Positions 1-6,390 of a stretch of DNA of 13,880 nucleotides are shown here, one piece after another. The stretch lies in NCBI GenBank assembly GCA_030622265.1, contig JAUXGG010000008.1:1-13880 (forward strand). The letters run 5' to 3'. The notes below the pieces were generated by a model. The model was not told the DNA's origin. It did not search any database and saw only the letters and a program-made list of their open reading frames with translations. A program made the translations under genes and the position numbers. The DNA is from Candidatus Eiseniibacteriota bacterium (GTDB lineage Bacteria > Arandabacterota > Arandabacteria > Arandabacterales > Arandabacteraceae). Position 1 is the first letter of the stretch; the number at the start of each line of letters is the position of its first letter.

Positions 1-1002
1 GGCAACGAGCGCCCCGTAGAGGGGTGCCCTGAACAGACCCAGGCCGAAGAACAGCGGGGGCACCGCATTCCTGGTCTGTTCGACGTATTGAGTGAAGGAG
101 ATCTCGAACGCGCCCACCCCCACTACCGCCCCTCCGGCGATGGCCATGAAATCCGTGTACAGCGCCAGCAGCGGGAGCATGAGCGTCAACGCGAGCACCC
201 GGGGCAGCACCAGGAATTCCATGGAGGAAAAACCCGAAGTCTCGAGGGCATCGACTTCCTCATTCACGGTCATGGTGCCGATAGTCGCGGCAAAAGCGGC
301 TCCGCTCCGGCCCGCCATGATTATCGCGGTCATGAGCGGTCCCATCTCACGCACGGTGGCAACCGCCACCAAGTTGGCCACGTAGACCTGTGCACCGAAG
401 AGCCGGAGCTGCACGGCTCCGACAAAGGCCAGGATCACACCGATCAGGATGCCGATCACTGTCACAATCGGAAGGGCCTGGGCTCCGCATTCCTGCAGGA
501 GCTGAAGGAAGTCGGTTCTCCGAAAACGAGCCTTTCCCACCAGGAATCTCACGAAAGCCACAGAGAGCTCCCCGACAAAGCCGAGCATGTCCAGCGCGAG
601 CTCAATGGCTCCAATCGAGGCTTCACCAAGTCGATAGAGAAACTCAAGGGTCGCAGGGTCCTTATCAGGCGGCGAGGCCTTGGCAGTGCTGGTGGCAATT
701 GCAAGCAGCCGGCGTATGCCCTGAGGAAGCCCGGCCTCATCCACCTCCATTCCCATCTGCGCCCCCGCCTCCCCCATCTTCTTAAGATATGTGAGAAGAC
801 TGCTGTCCCACCGGGTGAGCTCGCGGGTGTCGAAGGCCATGCGCCTCAAGCCCGATGCGGCCCGGATCGCCTCGAATACGTGGTCGACCGGCGGGATGCC
901 CTTCATGATGCACCAGGTGCCGGAGATAGTGATCAACAGGGTTTCTTCACTGTCCCGGCTTACTTCAATCTGAGCGTCTCCGCACTCCGCATCGGTATCC
1001 AT
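1..1002 (-). CDS. STAS-domain/MlaE-type lipid ABC transporter permease (partial, 3' end outside window)
   Basis: Membrane permease of an Mla-like ABC system that moves phospholipids between the inner and outer membranes, working with an MlaF ATPase and an MCE-domain protein. Translated from the minus strand, 334 residues are present and the frame is still open at base 1. Residues about 10-100 form a STAS (MlaB-like) domain: a strand reading TLLITISGTW, then a conserved-type WDSSLLTYL segment with Ser at the usual regulatory position. From about residue 160 comes the MlaE fold: hydrophobic helices (IVTVIGILIGVILAF), the loop VREMGPLMTAIIMAGRSG, the signature TVNEEVDALE, then FLVLPRVLALTLMLPLL. 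The ATG at 1000-1002 is preceded by a GGGGGTG ribosome site. In E. coli the STAS protein MlaB is separate; here it is fused to the permease. The partner genes would lie beyond the left edge. Family assignment is secure; the substrate is inferred. Confidence 0.93.
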   Translation of the reverse strand, partial: MDTDAECGDAQIEVSRDSEETLLITISGTWCIMKGIPPVDHVFEAIRAASGLRRMAFDTRELTRWDSSLLTYLKKMGEAGAQMGMEVDEAGLPQGIRRLLAIATSTAKASPPDKDPATLEFLYRLGEASIGAIELALDMLGFVGELSVAFVRFLVGKARFRRTDFLQLLQECGAQALPIVTVIGILIGVILAFVGAVQLRLFGAQVYVANLVAVATVREMGPLMTAIIMAGRSGAAFAATIGTMTVNEEVDALETSGFSSMEFLVLPRVLALTLMLPLLALYTDFMAIAGGAVVGVGAFEISFTQYVEQTRNAVPPLFFGLGLFRAPLYGALVA

Positions 1003-1029
1003 GAAGCCTGTCACCCCCTGATGGCGCAG

Positions 1030-1035
1030 ATGTTA
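1030..1035 (-). promoter_or_regulatory. Putative extended -10 of the STAS-MlaE gene
   Basis: Read on the minus strand this is TGTGCTAACAT, an extended -10 (TGC before TAACAT) about 28 bases before the start codon. No good -35 lies 17 bases upstream. The same 11 bases occur in the promoter of the SLC13 transporter (8944-8954), which supports the reading. Confidence 0.35.
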
Positions 1036-1057
1036 GCACAGGTGACGAGATGGATAC

Positions 1058-1076
1058 CACACCGAATCCCGGTGTG
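1058..1076. other. Small hairpin upstream of the STAS-MlaE promoter
   Basis: CACACCG at 1058-1064 pairs perfectly with CGGTGTG at 1070-1076 around a 5-base loop. There is no T-tract on either side, so it does not look like an intrinsic terminator. It lies just upstream of the putative -10 and could be a protein site or a chance palindrome. Confidence 0.4.
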
Positions 1077-1127
1077 AGCGAAAGGCAGTAAAACAGAGGT
1101 CGATGAGGGATGCCGCAAAAGGGAAAA

Positions 1128-1167
1128 CGGCACCGTACTCGCATCATCGGGATCCAGTACGGTGCCG
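1128..1167. other. Perfect 12-bp inverted repeat in the divergent intergenic region
   Basis: CGGCACCGTACT (1128-1139) is followed after 16 bases by its exact complement AGTACGGTGCCG (1156-1167). It sits between two divergent genes, outside both predicted transcripts, and no gene explains it. No T-run follows on either strand, which argues against a terminator. It could be an operator, a REP-like element or part of an unannotated RNA. The rest of 1168-1399 holds no reading frame or RNA I can recognise. Confidence 0.6.
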
Positions 1168-1399
1168 CCAAAACACCAGAAGGGGTTCGCCAAGGGTGGC
1201 CGGCGAGGGCTAGTCTCAGGCTCGACTCCGGCGGGGTTATTCAATTGTGAAACAGGCAACGCCCCATGTTAAATGCAGGTACCGTGCCAGCGGCGCCGAT
1301 GTATGTGATCAATTCGCAGTCTGGAATTGCTTGAATAATAATGCGTTAAGAACCGGCATCCAGACCGGCCGCAACCCGGGGCCCGCAAGAGGCTCCAGG

Positions 1400-1438
1400 C
1401 TGGGTCAATCCCCCTCCGACCCGGGGGATATGACCCAG
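1400..1438. other. Strong bulged hairpin upstream of the sat promoter
   Basis: CTGGGTCA plus ATCCCCC (1400-1414) pairs with GGGGGAT, one bulged A at 1430, and TGACCCAG (1423-1438). This gives a 15-bp stem with an 8-base loop. It lies about 100 bases upstream of the sat -35, so it is outside the predicted sat transcript. There is no T-tract. Together with the following hairpin it forms a structured block of unknown function. Confidence 0.6.
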
Positions 1439-1468
1439 ATCACACGGAAACCGGGGGACCGCGCCCTA

Positions 1469-1490
1469 CTGGACACACCCGACTGTCCAG
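1469..1490. other. 7-bp hairpin upstream of the sat promoter
   Basis: CTGGACA (1469-1475) and TGTCCAG (1484-1490) are exact complements around an 8-base loop (CACCCGAC). It is the nearest of the intergenic hairpins to the sat promoter and has no T-run after it. It may be an activator or repressor site or part of a REP-like cluster with the preceding hairpin. Confidence 0.45.
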
Positions 1491-1536
1491 CCCGGAACCA
1501 TGAGGGTCGCAGCGGCCCATAAGACCCCGAACTTGC

Positions 1537-1565
1537 TTGCGGAACGCCACTTAAGTGGGTATAAT
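1537..1565 (+). promoter_or_regulatory. Sigma-70-type promoter of the sat operon
   Basis: A perfect -10 TATAAT (1560-1565) is preceded, with the ideal 17-bp spacer, by a -35-like TTGCGG (1537-1542). Transcription would start near 1572, giving a leader of about 60 bases before the sat start codon. The spacer contains a perfect palindrome, listed separately, so the promoter is probably regulated. Confidence 0.7.
1547..1558. promoter_or_regulatory. 12-bp palindrome (candidate operator) inside the sat promoter spacer
   Basis: CCACTTAAGTGG is its own reverse complement and fills most of the 17-bp spacer between the -35 and -10. A dimeric regulator bound here would block RNA polymerase or, if MerR-like, remodel the spacer. 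The regulator is not encoded in the window. The palindrome is seen directly; the operator role is inferred. Confidence 0.5.
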
Positions 1566-1631
1566 GTCTGGGTATATTTGTGCCGATTATCAGAAGTCCA
1601 TTTTCCACGAGGGAACAGGAGGAAGTGTAGA

Positions 1632-2783
1632 ATGATAGCACCACATGGCGGGAAGATCATTGACAGGTTACTGACGGGCAAGGCCCTGGAAGGCGCTCTC
1701 GCCGACGTCCCCAAGATGAAGACCCTTACCATCGATGCCATGACCTTGACCGATATTAAGAATATCGGACACGGCCGCTACAGCCCGCTTGAAGGCTTCG
1801 TCGGGAAGAACAACCTCGAGTCGGTCTTGAAAAACTCCCGCCTGACCGGCGGGGCCGTGTGGACCATTCCGATCCTGCTCGATGTTTCCGAGAACGAGGC
1901 AGCCGGTCTCACCGAGGGTGAGGATGTGTGCCTCAAGGCCGAAGACGGCAGGCCCATCGCCGTGCTTCACCTGGCCGAGAAGTACTCCTATTCCAAGACT
2001 GAGATCTCAAAGGCAGTGTTCGGTACGGATGATATCGAGCATCCCGGGGTAAAGTCCACGATGGACAAGAAGGAAGTCTTCCTGGCCGGGCAGATCGACC
2101 TCGTCGATGATTCCAGGGAGCCCTTCCCGGAATACAACCTCTACCCCACCGAGACCAGGGAGATCTTCGAGAAGCGCGGCTGGAAGACCGTGGCAGGTTT
2201 CCAGACCCGGAATGCGCCTCACCTGGGACATGAGAACATGCAGAAGATCGTGCTCGCACTGGTCGATGGACTTCTCATCCATCCGGTGATCGGCAAGAAA
2301 AAGAAAGGCGACTACAAGGACGAAGTGATCCTTAAGTCCTATGAAGCCCTGCTGGACAACTACTTCCCCAAGGAGAGGGTCTTCATGAGCATCCTCCCCA
2401 TGGAGATGAGGTATGCGGGCCCCCGCGAGGCGGTGCACCACGCCATAATAAGAAAGAATCAGGGCTGCACCCACCTTATCGTGGGAAGGGACCACGCTGG
2501 CGTCGGCAATTACTACCAGCCCGAGGCCGCAATCGAGATATTCGATAAGTTCGATGACCTGGAGATCAAACCGATCACGCTCCGGGGCGACTTCTTCCAC
2601 TGCAAGCGCTGCCAGAGGCTTGAGAGCGACCGTACCTGCCCGCATGGTGAGGAGCACAAGATCCACTTCTCGGGCACCGTGGTGAGGAAGATGCTCCTTG
2701 AGGGCGGAACGCCTCCCGAGGAGATGATCCGTCCCGAGGTATTCAACGCTCAGAAGGAATTCGATAAACCGTTCATTGACTAA
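1632..2783 (+). CDS. sat: Sulfate adenylyltransferase (ATP sulfurylase)
   Basis: Cytoplasmic enzyme making adenosine 5'-phosphosulfate (APS) and pyrophosphate from ATP and sulfate. The product is 383 residues, typical of the single-polypeptide bacterial/archaeal Sat and unlike the CysDN pair. The nucleotide-binding motif QTRNAPHLGHE spans residues 191-201 and the second signature GRDHAGVG residues 285-292. A zinc-type cluster CKRC at 324-327, with C336 and nearby His338 or His342, matches the zinc-bearing subgroup. The frame is open upstream to 1500, but the ATG at 1632 is chosen because AGGAGG (1617-1622) precedes it by 9 bases, the promoter TATAAT lies at 1560, and the Sat homology starts there. 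It is the first gene of a unit with a phosphodiesterase (36-base gap) and APS kinase, pointing to PAPS formation; nothing here shows dissimilatory sulfate reduction. Confidence 0.97.
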   Translation: MIAPHGGKIIDRLLTGKALEGALADVPKMKTLTIDAMTLTDIKNIGHGRYSPLEGFVGKNNLESVLKNSRLTGGAVWTIPILLDVSENEAAGLTEGEDVCLKAEDGRPIAVLHLAEKYSYSKTEISKAVFGTDDIEHPGVKSTMDKKEVFLAGQIDLVDDSREPFPEYNLYPTETREIFEKRGWKTVAGFQTRNAPHLGHENMQKIVLALVDGLLIHPVIGKKKKGDYKDEVILKSYEALLDNYFPKERVFMSILPMEMRYAGPREAVHHAIIRKNQGCTHLIVGRDHAGVGNYYQPEAAIEIFDKFDDLEIKPITLRGDFFHCKRCQRLESDRTCPHGEEHKIHFSGTVVRKMLLEGGTPPEEMIRPEVFNAQKEFDKPFID

Positions 2784-2819
2784 GTGAAACGACGAACCAG
2801 CTAAAACCAGGAGAGACGA

Positions 2820-4211
2820 ATGGGACCAAAGAAGAAGGTTCTTGTCATTGGACTCGACTGTGCGGCACCGGAACTGGTGTTTGAGAAGTGGATAGACCAG
2901 CTCCCCAACTTCAGGCGCATGGTGGATGAGGGCGTATGGGGCCCCTTGAAAAGCACGATTCCTCCCATAACCGTGCCCGCATGGCAGTGCATGGTAACCA
3001 GCAAAAACCCGGGCAAGCTTGGCATATTCGGGTTCAGGAACAGGAGCGACTACTCCTACGACAACTTCTGGATCGCCAACTCCGAAGCCATAAAGGAACC
3101 AGCCATCTGGGACGTCATAGGACGTGAAGGATACAAGGTGGGAATGATCGGTGTGCCACAGACCTATCCGCCGAGGCCTGTGAACGGCTTCATGGTGACC
3201 GACTGGCTGGCCCCCGACACCAATGCCGAGTATACCTTCCCCGACTATATCAAGGACGAAGTCAAGCAGGCTGTGGGCGATTATGTCCTCGACGTCGAGA
3301 AGTTCAGAACCGATAACAAGGACGAGCTCCTCGAAGAGATCTTCGACATGACCAGGAAACGTTTCGACCTGGTCGATGCATTCCTCAAGTCACAGGCCTG
3401 GCACTTCTTCATGTTCGTTGAGATCGGGCTGGACAGAATCCATCATGGCTTCTGGAAGTACTTTGATAAGACCCACAGGAAGTACGCTCCCGGAAACAAG
3501 TATGAGAACGCCATCCTCGACTACCACAAGTACCTGGATAAGCGGATCGGTAAAATCCTGGATTCGCTTGATGAGGATACCGTGGTGCTGGTGGTCTCGG
3601 ACCACGGCGCCAAGAAGATGGAAGGCGCCATCAACATCAACGACTGGCTGATCAAGGAAGGCTACTTGATCTTGAAGAGCCGGCCCGAGGGCCTCGTTAA
3701 GCTCGAGAAGGCCGATATTGACTGGGGCAAGACCACGGCCTGGGGCCTGGGCGGGTACTACGGCAGGCTTTTCTTGAACGTCAAGGGGCGGGAAAAGCAG
3801 GGTCTGATCGAGCCGGAGGACTATGAGAAGGTGCGGAACGAGATCATTGAGAAGCTGGCTGCCATCACCGATGAGAAGGGCAATAATATCGGCACCCGGA
3901 CCTACAAGCCCCAGGATGTCTATTCCGGGCCCAACATCGACCAGGCTCCGGATCTCATCGTCTTCTTCGGCGATCTCTTCTGGAGGTCGACGGGCACTAT
4001 CGGCCATGACTCGATTCACTCATTCGAGACCGAGGTGGGACCGGATGATGCCGTCCATGCCCAGTACGGCATCTTCATCCTGTGGGATCCCAAGGAAAAG
4101 CGGGGCAGGAAACTCGAGGATCTTGAGATCTATGACGTCACACCAACCGTTCTGACCGTCATGGGCATAGACATACCGGAAGACATGGAAGGAAAGGTAA
4201 TACCACTCTAA
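2820..4211 (+). CDS. AlkP-superfamily type I phosphodiesterase/nucleotide pyrophosphatase-like protein
   Basis: A 463-residue metal-dependent hydrolase of the alkaline phosphatase superfamily, with no signal peptide visible, so probably cytoplasmic. Two-metal residues in family order: D13 (VIGLDC), T51 as the predicted nucleophile in TIPPITVPAW, D205 and H209 (GLDRIHHGFW), D261-H262 (VVSDHG) and H413 (DAVHAQYG). There is no C-x-P-x-R sulfatase signature, so a formylglycine sulfatase is unlikely. The ATG follows AGGAGA by 6 bases. The gene lies between sat and apsK with gaps of 36 and 14 bases, so it is almost certainly co-transcribed with them. That suggests a substrate tied to APS/PAPS metabolism (APS, PAPS, PAP, pyrophosphate or a sulfated or phosphorylated product), but the sequence alone does not identify it. 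A paralogue is encoded at 4965-6296 on the other strand. Confidence 0.9.
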   Translation: MGPKKKVLVIGLDCAAPELVFEKWIDQLPNFRRMVDEGVWGPLKSTIPPITVPAWQCMVTSKNPGKLGIFGFRNRSDYSYDNFWIANSEAIKEPAIWDVIGREGYKVGMIGVPQTYPPRPVNGFMVTDWLAPDTNAEYTFPDYIKDEVKQAVGDYVLDVEKFRTDNKDELLEEIFDMTRKRFDLVDAFLKSQAWHFFMFVEIGLDRIHHGFWKYFDKTHRKYAPGNKYENAILDYHKYLDKRIGKILDSLDEDTVVLVVSDHGAKKMEGAININDWLIKEGYLILKSRPEGLVKLEKADIDWGKTTAWGLGGYYGRLFLNVKGREKQGLIEPEDYEKVRNEIIEKLAAITDEKGNNIGTRTYKPQDVYSGPNIDQAPDLIVFFGDLFWRSTGTIGHDSIHSFETEVGPDDAVHAQYGIFILWDPKEKRGRKLEDLEIYDVTPTVLTVMGIDIPEDMEGKVIPL

Positions 4212-4225
4212 GAAGGGGGATTTTG

Positions 4226-4837
4226 ATGGACAAGGGTACGTTCTTGTGGTTCACGGGAGTTCCGGCATCGGGTAAGTCCACGATCGGAAGAGGCGTCGAG
4301 AAGGCGCTCAGGGATCGTGGTGTCAAGATCGAGAACCTGGATGCTGATGAAATCAGGGCCAACTTGAGCCCGGACCTCGGCTATACGGCCAAGGACAGGG
4401 ATCTCAACACCAAGCGCCTGGCGTTCATAGGCAAGATCCTTACCAGGAACGGCGTCTGCGCGATCGTGGCAGCGGTCTCCCCTTTGAGAGAGCATCGCGA
4501 CCGGGCCCGGAAACTGGTGGACAACTTCCTGGAAGTACACGTCAAGGCCAGCCTCGAGACGTGCAAGAAACGCGATCCCAAGGGGCTTTACAAGCGGGCC
4601 GAGCGTGGCGAGATCGCTGATATCGCCGGTTGGCACATGCCCTTCGAAGAGCCAGAGAAGCCCGAGCTGGTTTGTGACACTGACACCGAGGACATCGATA
4701 CCTGCGTCGCAAATGTGATGGTTACCATGGAAACCCTGGACTGGATCCCCAAGGGTGAGGGCGGCGGCAAGACCACTTCTGATGATGATCAGAAGAAGGT
4801 CGAGGAGCGCCTGAGAGGCCTGGGCTACATAGAGTAA
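4226..4837 (+). CDS. cysC: Adenylylsulfate (APS) kinase
   Basis: Phosphorylates APS at the 3' hydroxyl with ATP to give PAPS, the universal sulfate donor. 203 residues. The P-loop GVPASGKST is at residues 11-19, in place of the commoner GLSGAGKST. Family motifs follow: LDADEIRANLSPDLGY (38-53), the DRDLNTKR segment (57-64), SPLREHRDRAR (85-95) and DPKGLYKRA (117-125). The ATG at 4226 has AAGGGGG upstream; a TTG at 4223 directly before it is less likely. A tail of about 30 residues after the kinase core is hydrophilic, rich in Gly and Asp, and ends in KVEERLRGLGYIE, which is not part of the APS kinase fold. It is the last gene of the sat operon, 14 bases after the phosphodiesterase. Enzyme identity is secure; the role of the tail is unknown. 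Confidence 0.95.
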   Translation: MDKGTFLWFTGVPASGKSTIGRGVEKALRDRGVKIENLDADEIRANLSPDLGYTAKDRDLNTKRLAFIGKILTRNGVCAIVAAVSPLREHRDRARKLVDNFLEVHVKASLETCKKRDPKGLYKRAERGEIADIAGWHMPFEEPEKPELVCDTDTEDIDTCVANVMVTMETLDWIPKGEGGGKTTSDDDQKKVEERLRGLGYIE

Positions 4838-4887
4838 GCTAAGGGATAAGGGTAAACCGGATGCCGGCATGAGCCGGTTGGCCTGAT

Positions 4888-4951
4888 AAAGGGGACAGCG
4901 CCCTATTTCTCGGATTCTCGGGAATAGCGGGAATAGGGCGCTGTCCCCTTT
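4888..4951. terminator. Bidirectional terminator with a perfect 20-bp stem (REP-like sequence)
   Basis: The arm at 4888-4907 (starting AAAGGGGACAGCGCCC) is exactly complementary to 4932-4951, around a 24-base loop. On the plus strand the stem runs into a T-rich stretch (4949-4953) after apsK; on the minus strand it also ends in T residues, after the second phosphodiesterase. It therefore ends two convergent units. The stem is much longer than a terminator needs, and the GGGGACAG...CCC wording resembles dispersed REP-type palindromes, so it may be a repeat recruited as a terminator. Confidence 0.85.
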
Positions 4952-4964
4952 TTATTCCTTCTGG

Positions 4965-6296
4965 CTATTTCTTTAGCAGCGACCGGCCGTCGAGGTCCTC
5001 CGGAGGCTGGATTCCCATGATATCATAGATGGTCATGGGCACATCCAACACGCTGCCTCCCTCCATGAGTTCCTGACCACGGACGAAGAGCATGGCGTCA
5101 TGGTGGGTGTGCATCCCGACTATCGGGCCTTTCCCGGAGAGAGTCTGTTTGCCGAACGCCCCCTTGGGATCATAGCCGTCGACCGGGTTTATCACTACAT
5201 CCGGAGCGATCTCGAAGTGGGGACCGCTATAGATCTCATCCTTGGTAAGCACGTCCTTTATGACGCGGTTGCCCTCTTCGTCGGTTAGGCCCTCAAGGTC
5301 GGCGCACAGTTTCTCTCTCAGGGGCTCGTATTCCTCGCGGGAGACTATCCCTTCCGCCTCCCTGCCCTGGAGATTGATGTAGAATCTACCCGGGTCCATG
5401 CAGAAAACCTTCGTGCGCGCGGGGTCGACATCGCCGAGCGACTTGGCCCCCTCGGCCTTGTAGCTCAGATATCCGGCCTCTTCAAGGAACCTGTTAAGGT
5501 AAATCTCCTTCTTGAGATTGCAGAAGCCATGATCCGACATCACCAGCACCGTGACATCGTCATCCACTTCCTTGTCTATCATCCCAAGGAACTCATCGAT
5601 CGCCTTGATCACGTTCATGAACTCCCCGGCGTACTTCGGATGTCCGTCTTCCATATGTCCCCACATGAAATGATACAATCTGTCGGTCTCCATCACGTGC
5701 AGCTGGGCAAAATCCCACTTCTTCTCTCTGTAGAGCTTCATGAAGGCGTCGACCCTCGCCTTGAAGGCCTTCATGAGATCGGGATAGAGGTTGTCGAGGT
5801 TCTCCCTGGCCCGCCAGGGATCGATGTCGATCTCATAACCGCCGGCCTTGAGCTTCTGGGCCAGGCTCTCGGGATAGGTGGCCCCTTCGATCCTCGGAGC
5901 CAGGAAACCCGAGACCAGGTAACCCTTTACCCTGCGGGGAGGAAAAGTGACGGGTACGTTCATTACCAGCACGTTCTTGCCCCGGTCGCTCAGGATCTCC
6001 CAGAGGGTCTTGCTGGTCATGTTGGACCCGTTGGGAATATAGATGGAGTAGGTGCCCGGCTTGCGGTCTATGAAGCCGAATATGTTGTGCTTCGCGGCAT
6101 TCTTCCCGGTCATGTAGGTAGACCAGGCGACACAGGAGACGAAAGGATGGGTGGAATTGATCTCAACCAGTGAGCCCTTATCGAAGAGCTTCTTGAACGA
6201 GGGTAGCTCACCCTCTGCCATCTTGGCCTTAACGAAAGAAAGCGGTGTTCCATCGAGTCCGATAACCAGGACTCTCGGTTTCTTCTTAAACCACAT
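4965..6296 (-). CDS. AlkP-superfamily phosphodiesterase/nucleotide pyrophosphatase-like protein (second copy)
   Basis: A 443-residue paralogue of the 2820-4211 product, without a signal peptide. Metal and catalytic positions: D15 (VIGLDG), S54 as the predicted nucleophile in THPFVSCVAW, D205 and H209 (ETDRLYHFMW), D255-H256 (VMSDHG) and a His-rich MHTHHD segment near 395-400. The nucleophile is Ser where the sat-linked copy has Thr, and overall similarity is moderate, so the two probably have different substrates. C55 follows the Ser, but the C-x-P-x-R pattern needed for sulfatase maturation is absent. Start ATG at 6294-6296, preceded by AGGAGG at 5 bases. A good promoter lies just upstream (6349-6377), so it can be expressed independently of the upstream DUF362 gene, 94 bases away. 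It converges on apsK across the shared terminator. Confidence 0.9.
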   Translation of the reverse strand: MWFKKKPRVLVIGLDGTPLSFVKAKMAEGELPSFKKLFDKGSLVEINSTHPFVSCVAWSTYMTGKNAAKHNIFGFIDRKPGTYSIYIPNGSNMTSKTLWEILSDRGKNVLVMNVPVTFPPRRVKGYLVSGFLAPRIEGATYPESLAQKLKAGGYEIDIDPWRARENLDNLYPDLMKAFKARVDAFMKLYREKKWDFAQLHVMETDRLYHFMWGHMEDGHPKYAGEFMNVIKAIDEFLGMIDKEVDDDVTVLVMSDHGFCNLKKEIYLNRFLEEAGYLSYKAEGAKSLGDVDPARTKVFCMDPGRFYINLQGREAEGIVSREEYEPLREKLCADLEGLTDEEGNRVIKDVLTKDEIYSGPHFEIAPDVVINPVDGYDPKGAFGKQTLSGKGPIVGMHTHHDAMLFVRGQELMEGGSVLDVPMTIYDIMGIQPPEDLDGRSLLKK

Positions 6297-6348
6297 ACCA
6301 TCCTCCTGATCACTATCCGGGCTTCAGCCGACCATTGTGTTTCCCATA

Positions 6349-6377
6349 ATTATAGTGAAATCGCGTCCTAAGGACAA
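6349..6377 (-). promoter_or_regulatory. Promoter of the second phosphodiesterase gene
   Basis: Read on the minus strand: -35 TTGTCC (6372-6377), a 17-bp spacer and a perfect -10 TATAAT (6349-6354). It lies in the 94-base gap after the DUF362 gene and about 50 bases before the phosphodiesterase start codon. Confidence 0.7.
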
Positions 6378-6390
6378 GGTCGGCAGGCTC

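Noticed and set aside
88..1077. Long plus-strand open frame (329 residues)
   Set aside because: It is antisense to the STAS-MlaE gene; its translation is His/Arg/Gly-rich low-complexity with no family features, whereas the minus strand reads as a clear permease.
1170..1245. tRNA or tmRNA-like sequence (CTCGACTCC resembling a T-loop)
   Set aside because: The T-stem would have mismatches and no acceptor or anticodon arms can be folded, so no RNA gene is called.
1247..1522. Plus-strand 91-residue frame upstream of sat
   Set aside because: It runs through three hairpins, has no ribosome site and unnatural composition.
2820..4211. Sulfatase reading for the two AlkP-family proteins
   Set aside because: Neither has the C/S-x-P-x-R formylglycine signature; the nucleophile position is Thr in one and Ser in the other.
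5529..6173. Plus-strand 214-residue frame
   Set aside because: Antisense shadow of the second phosphodiesterase; His/Gly-rich with no motif.
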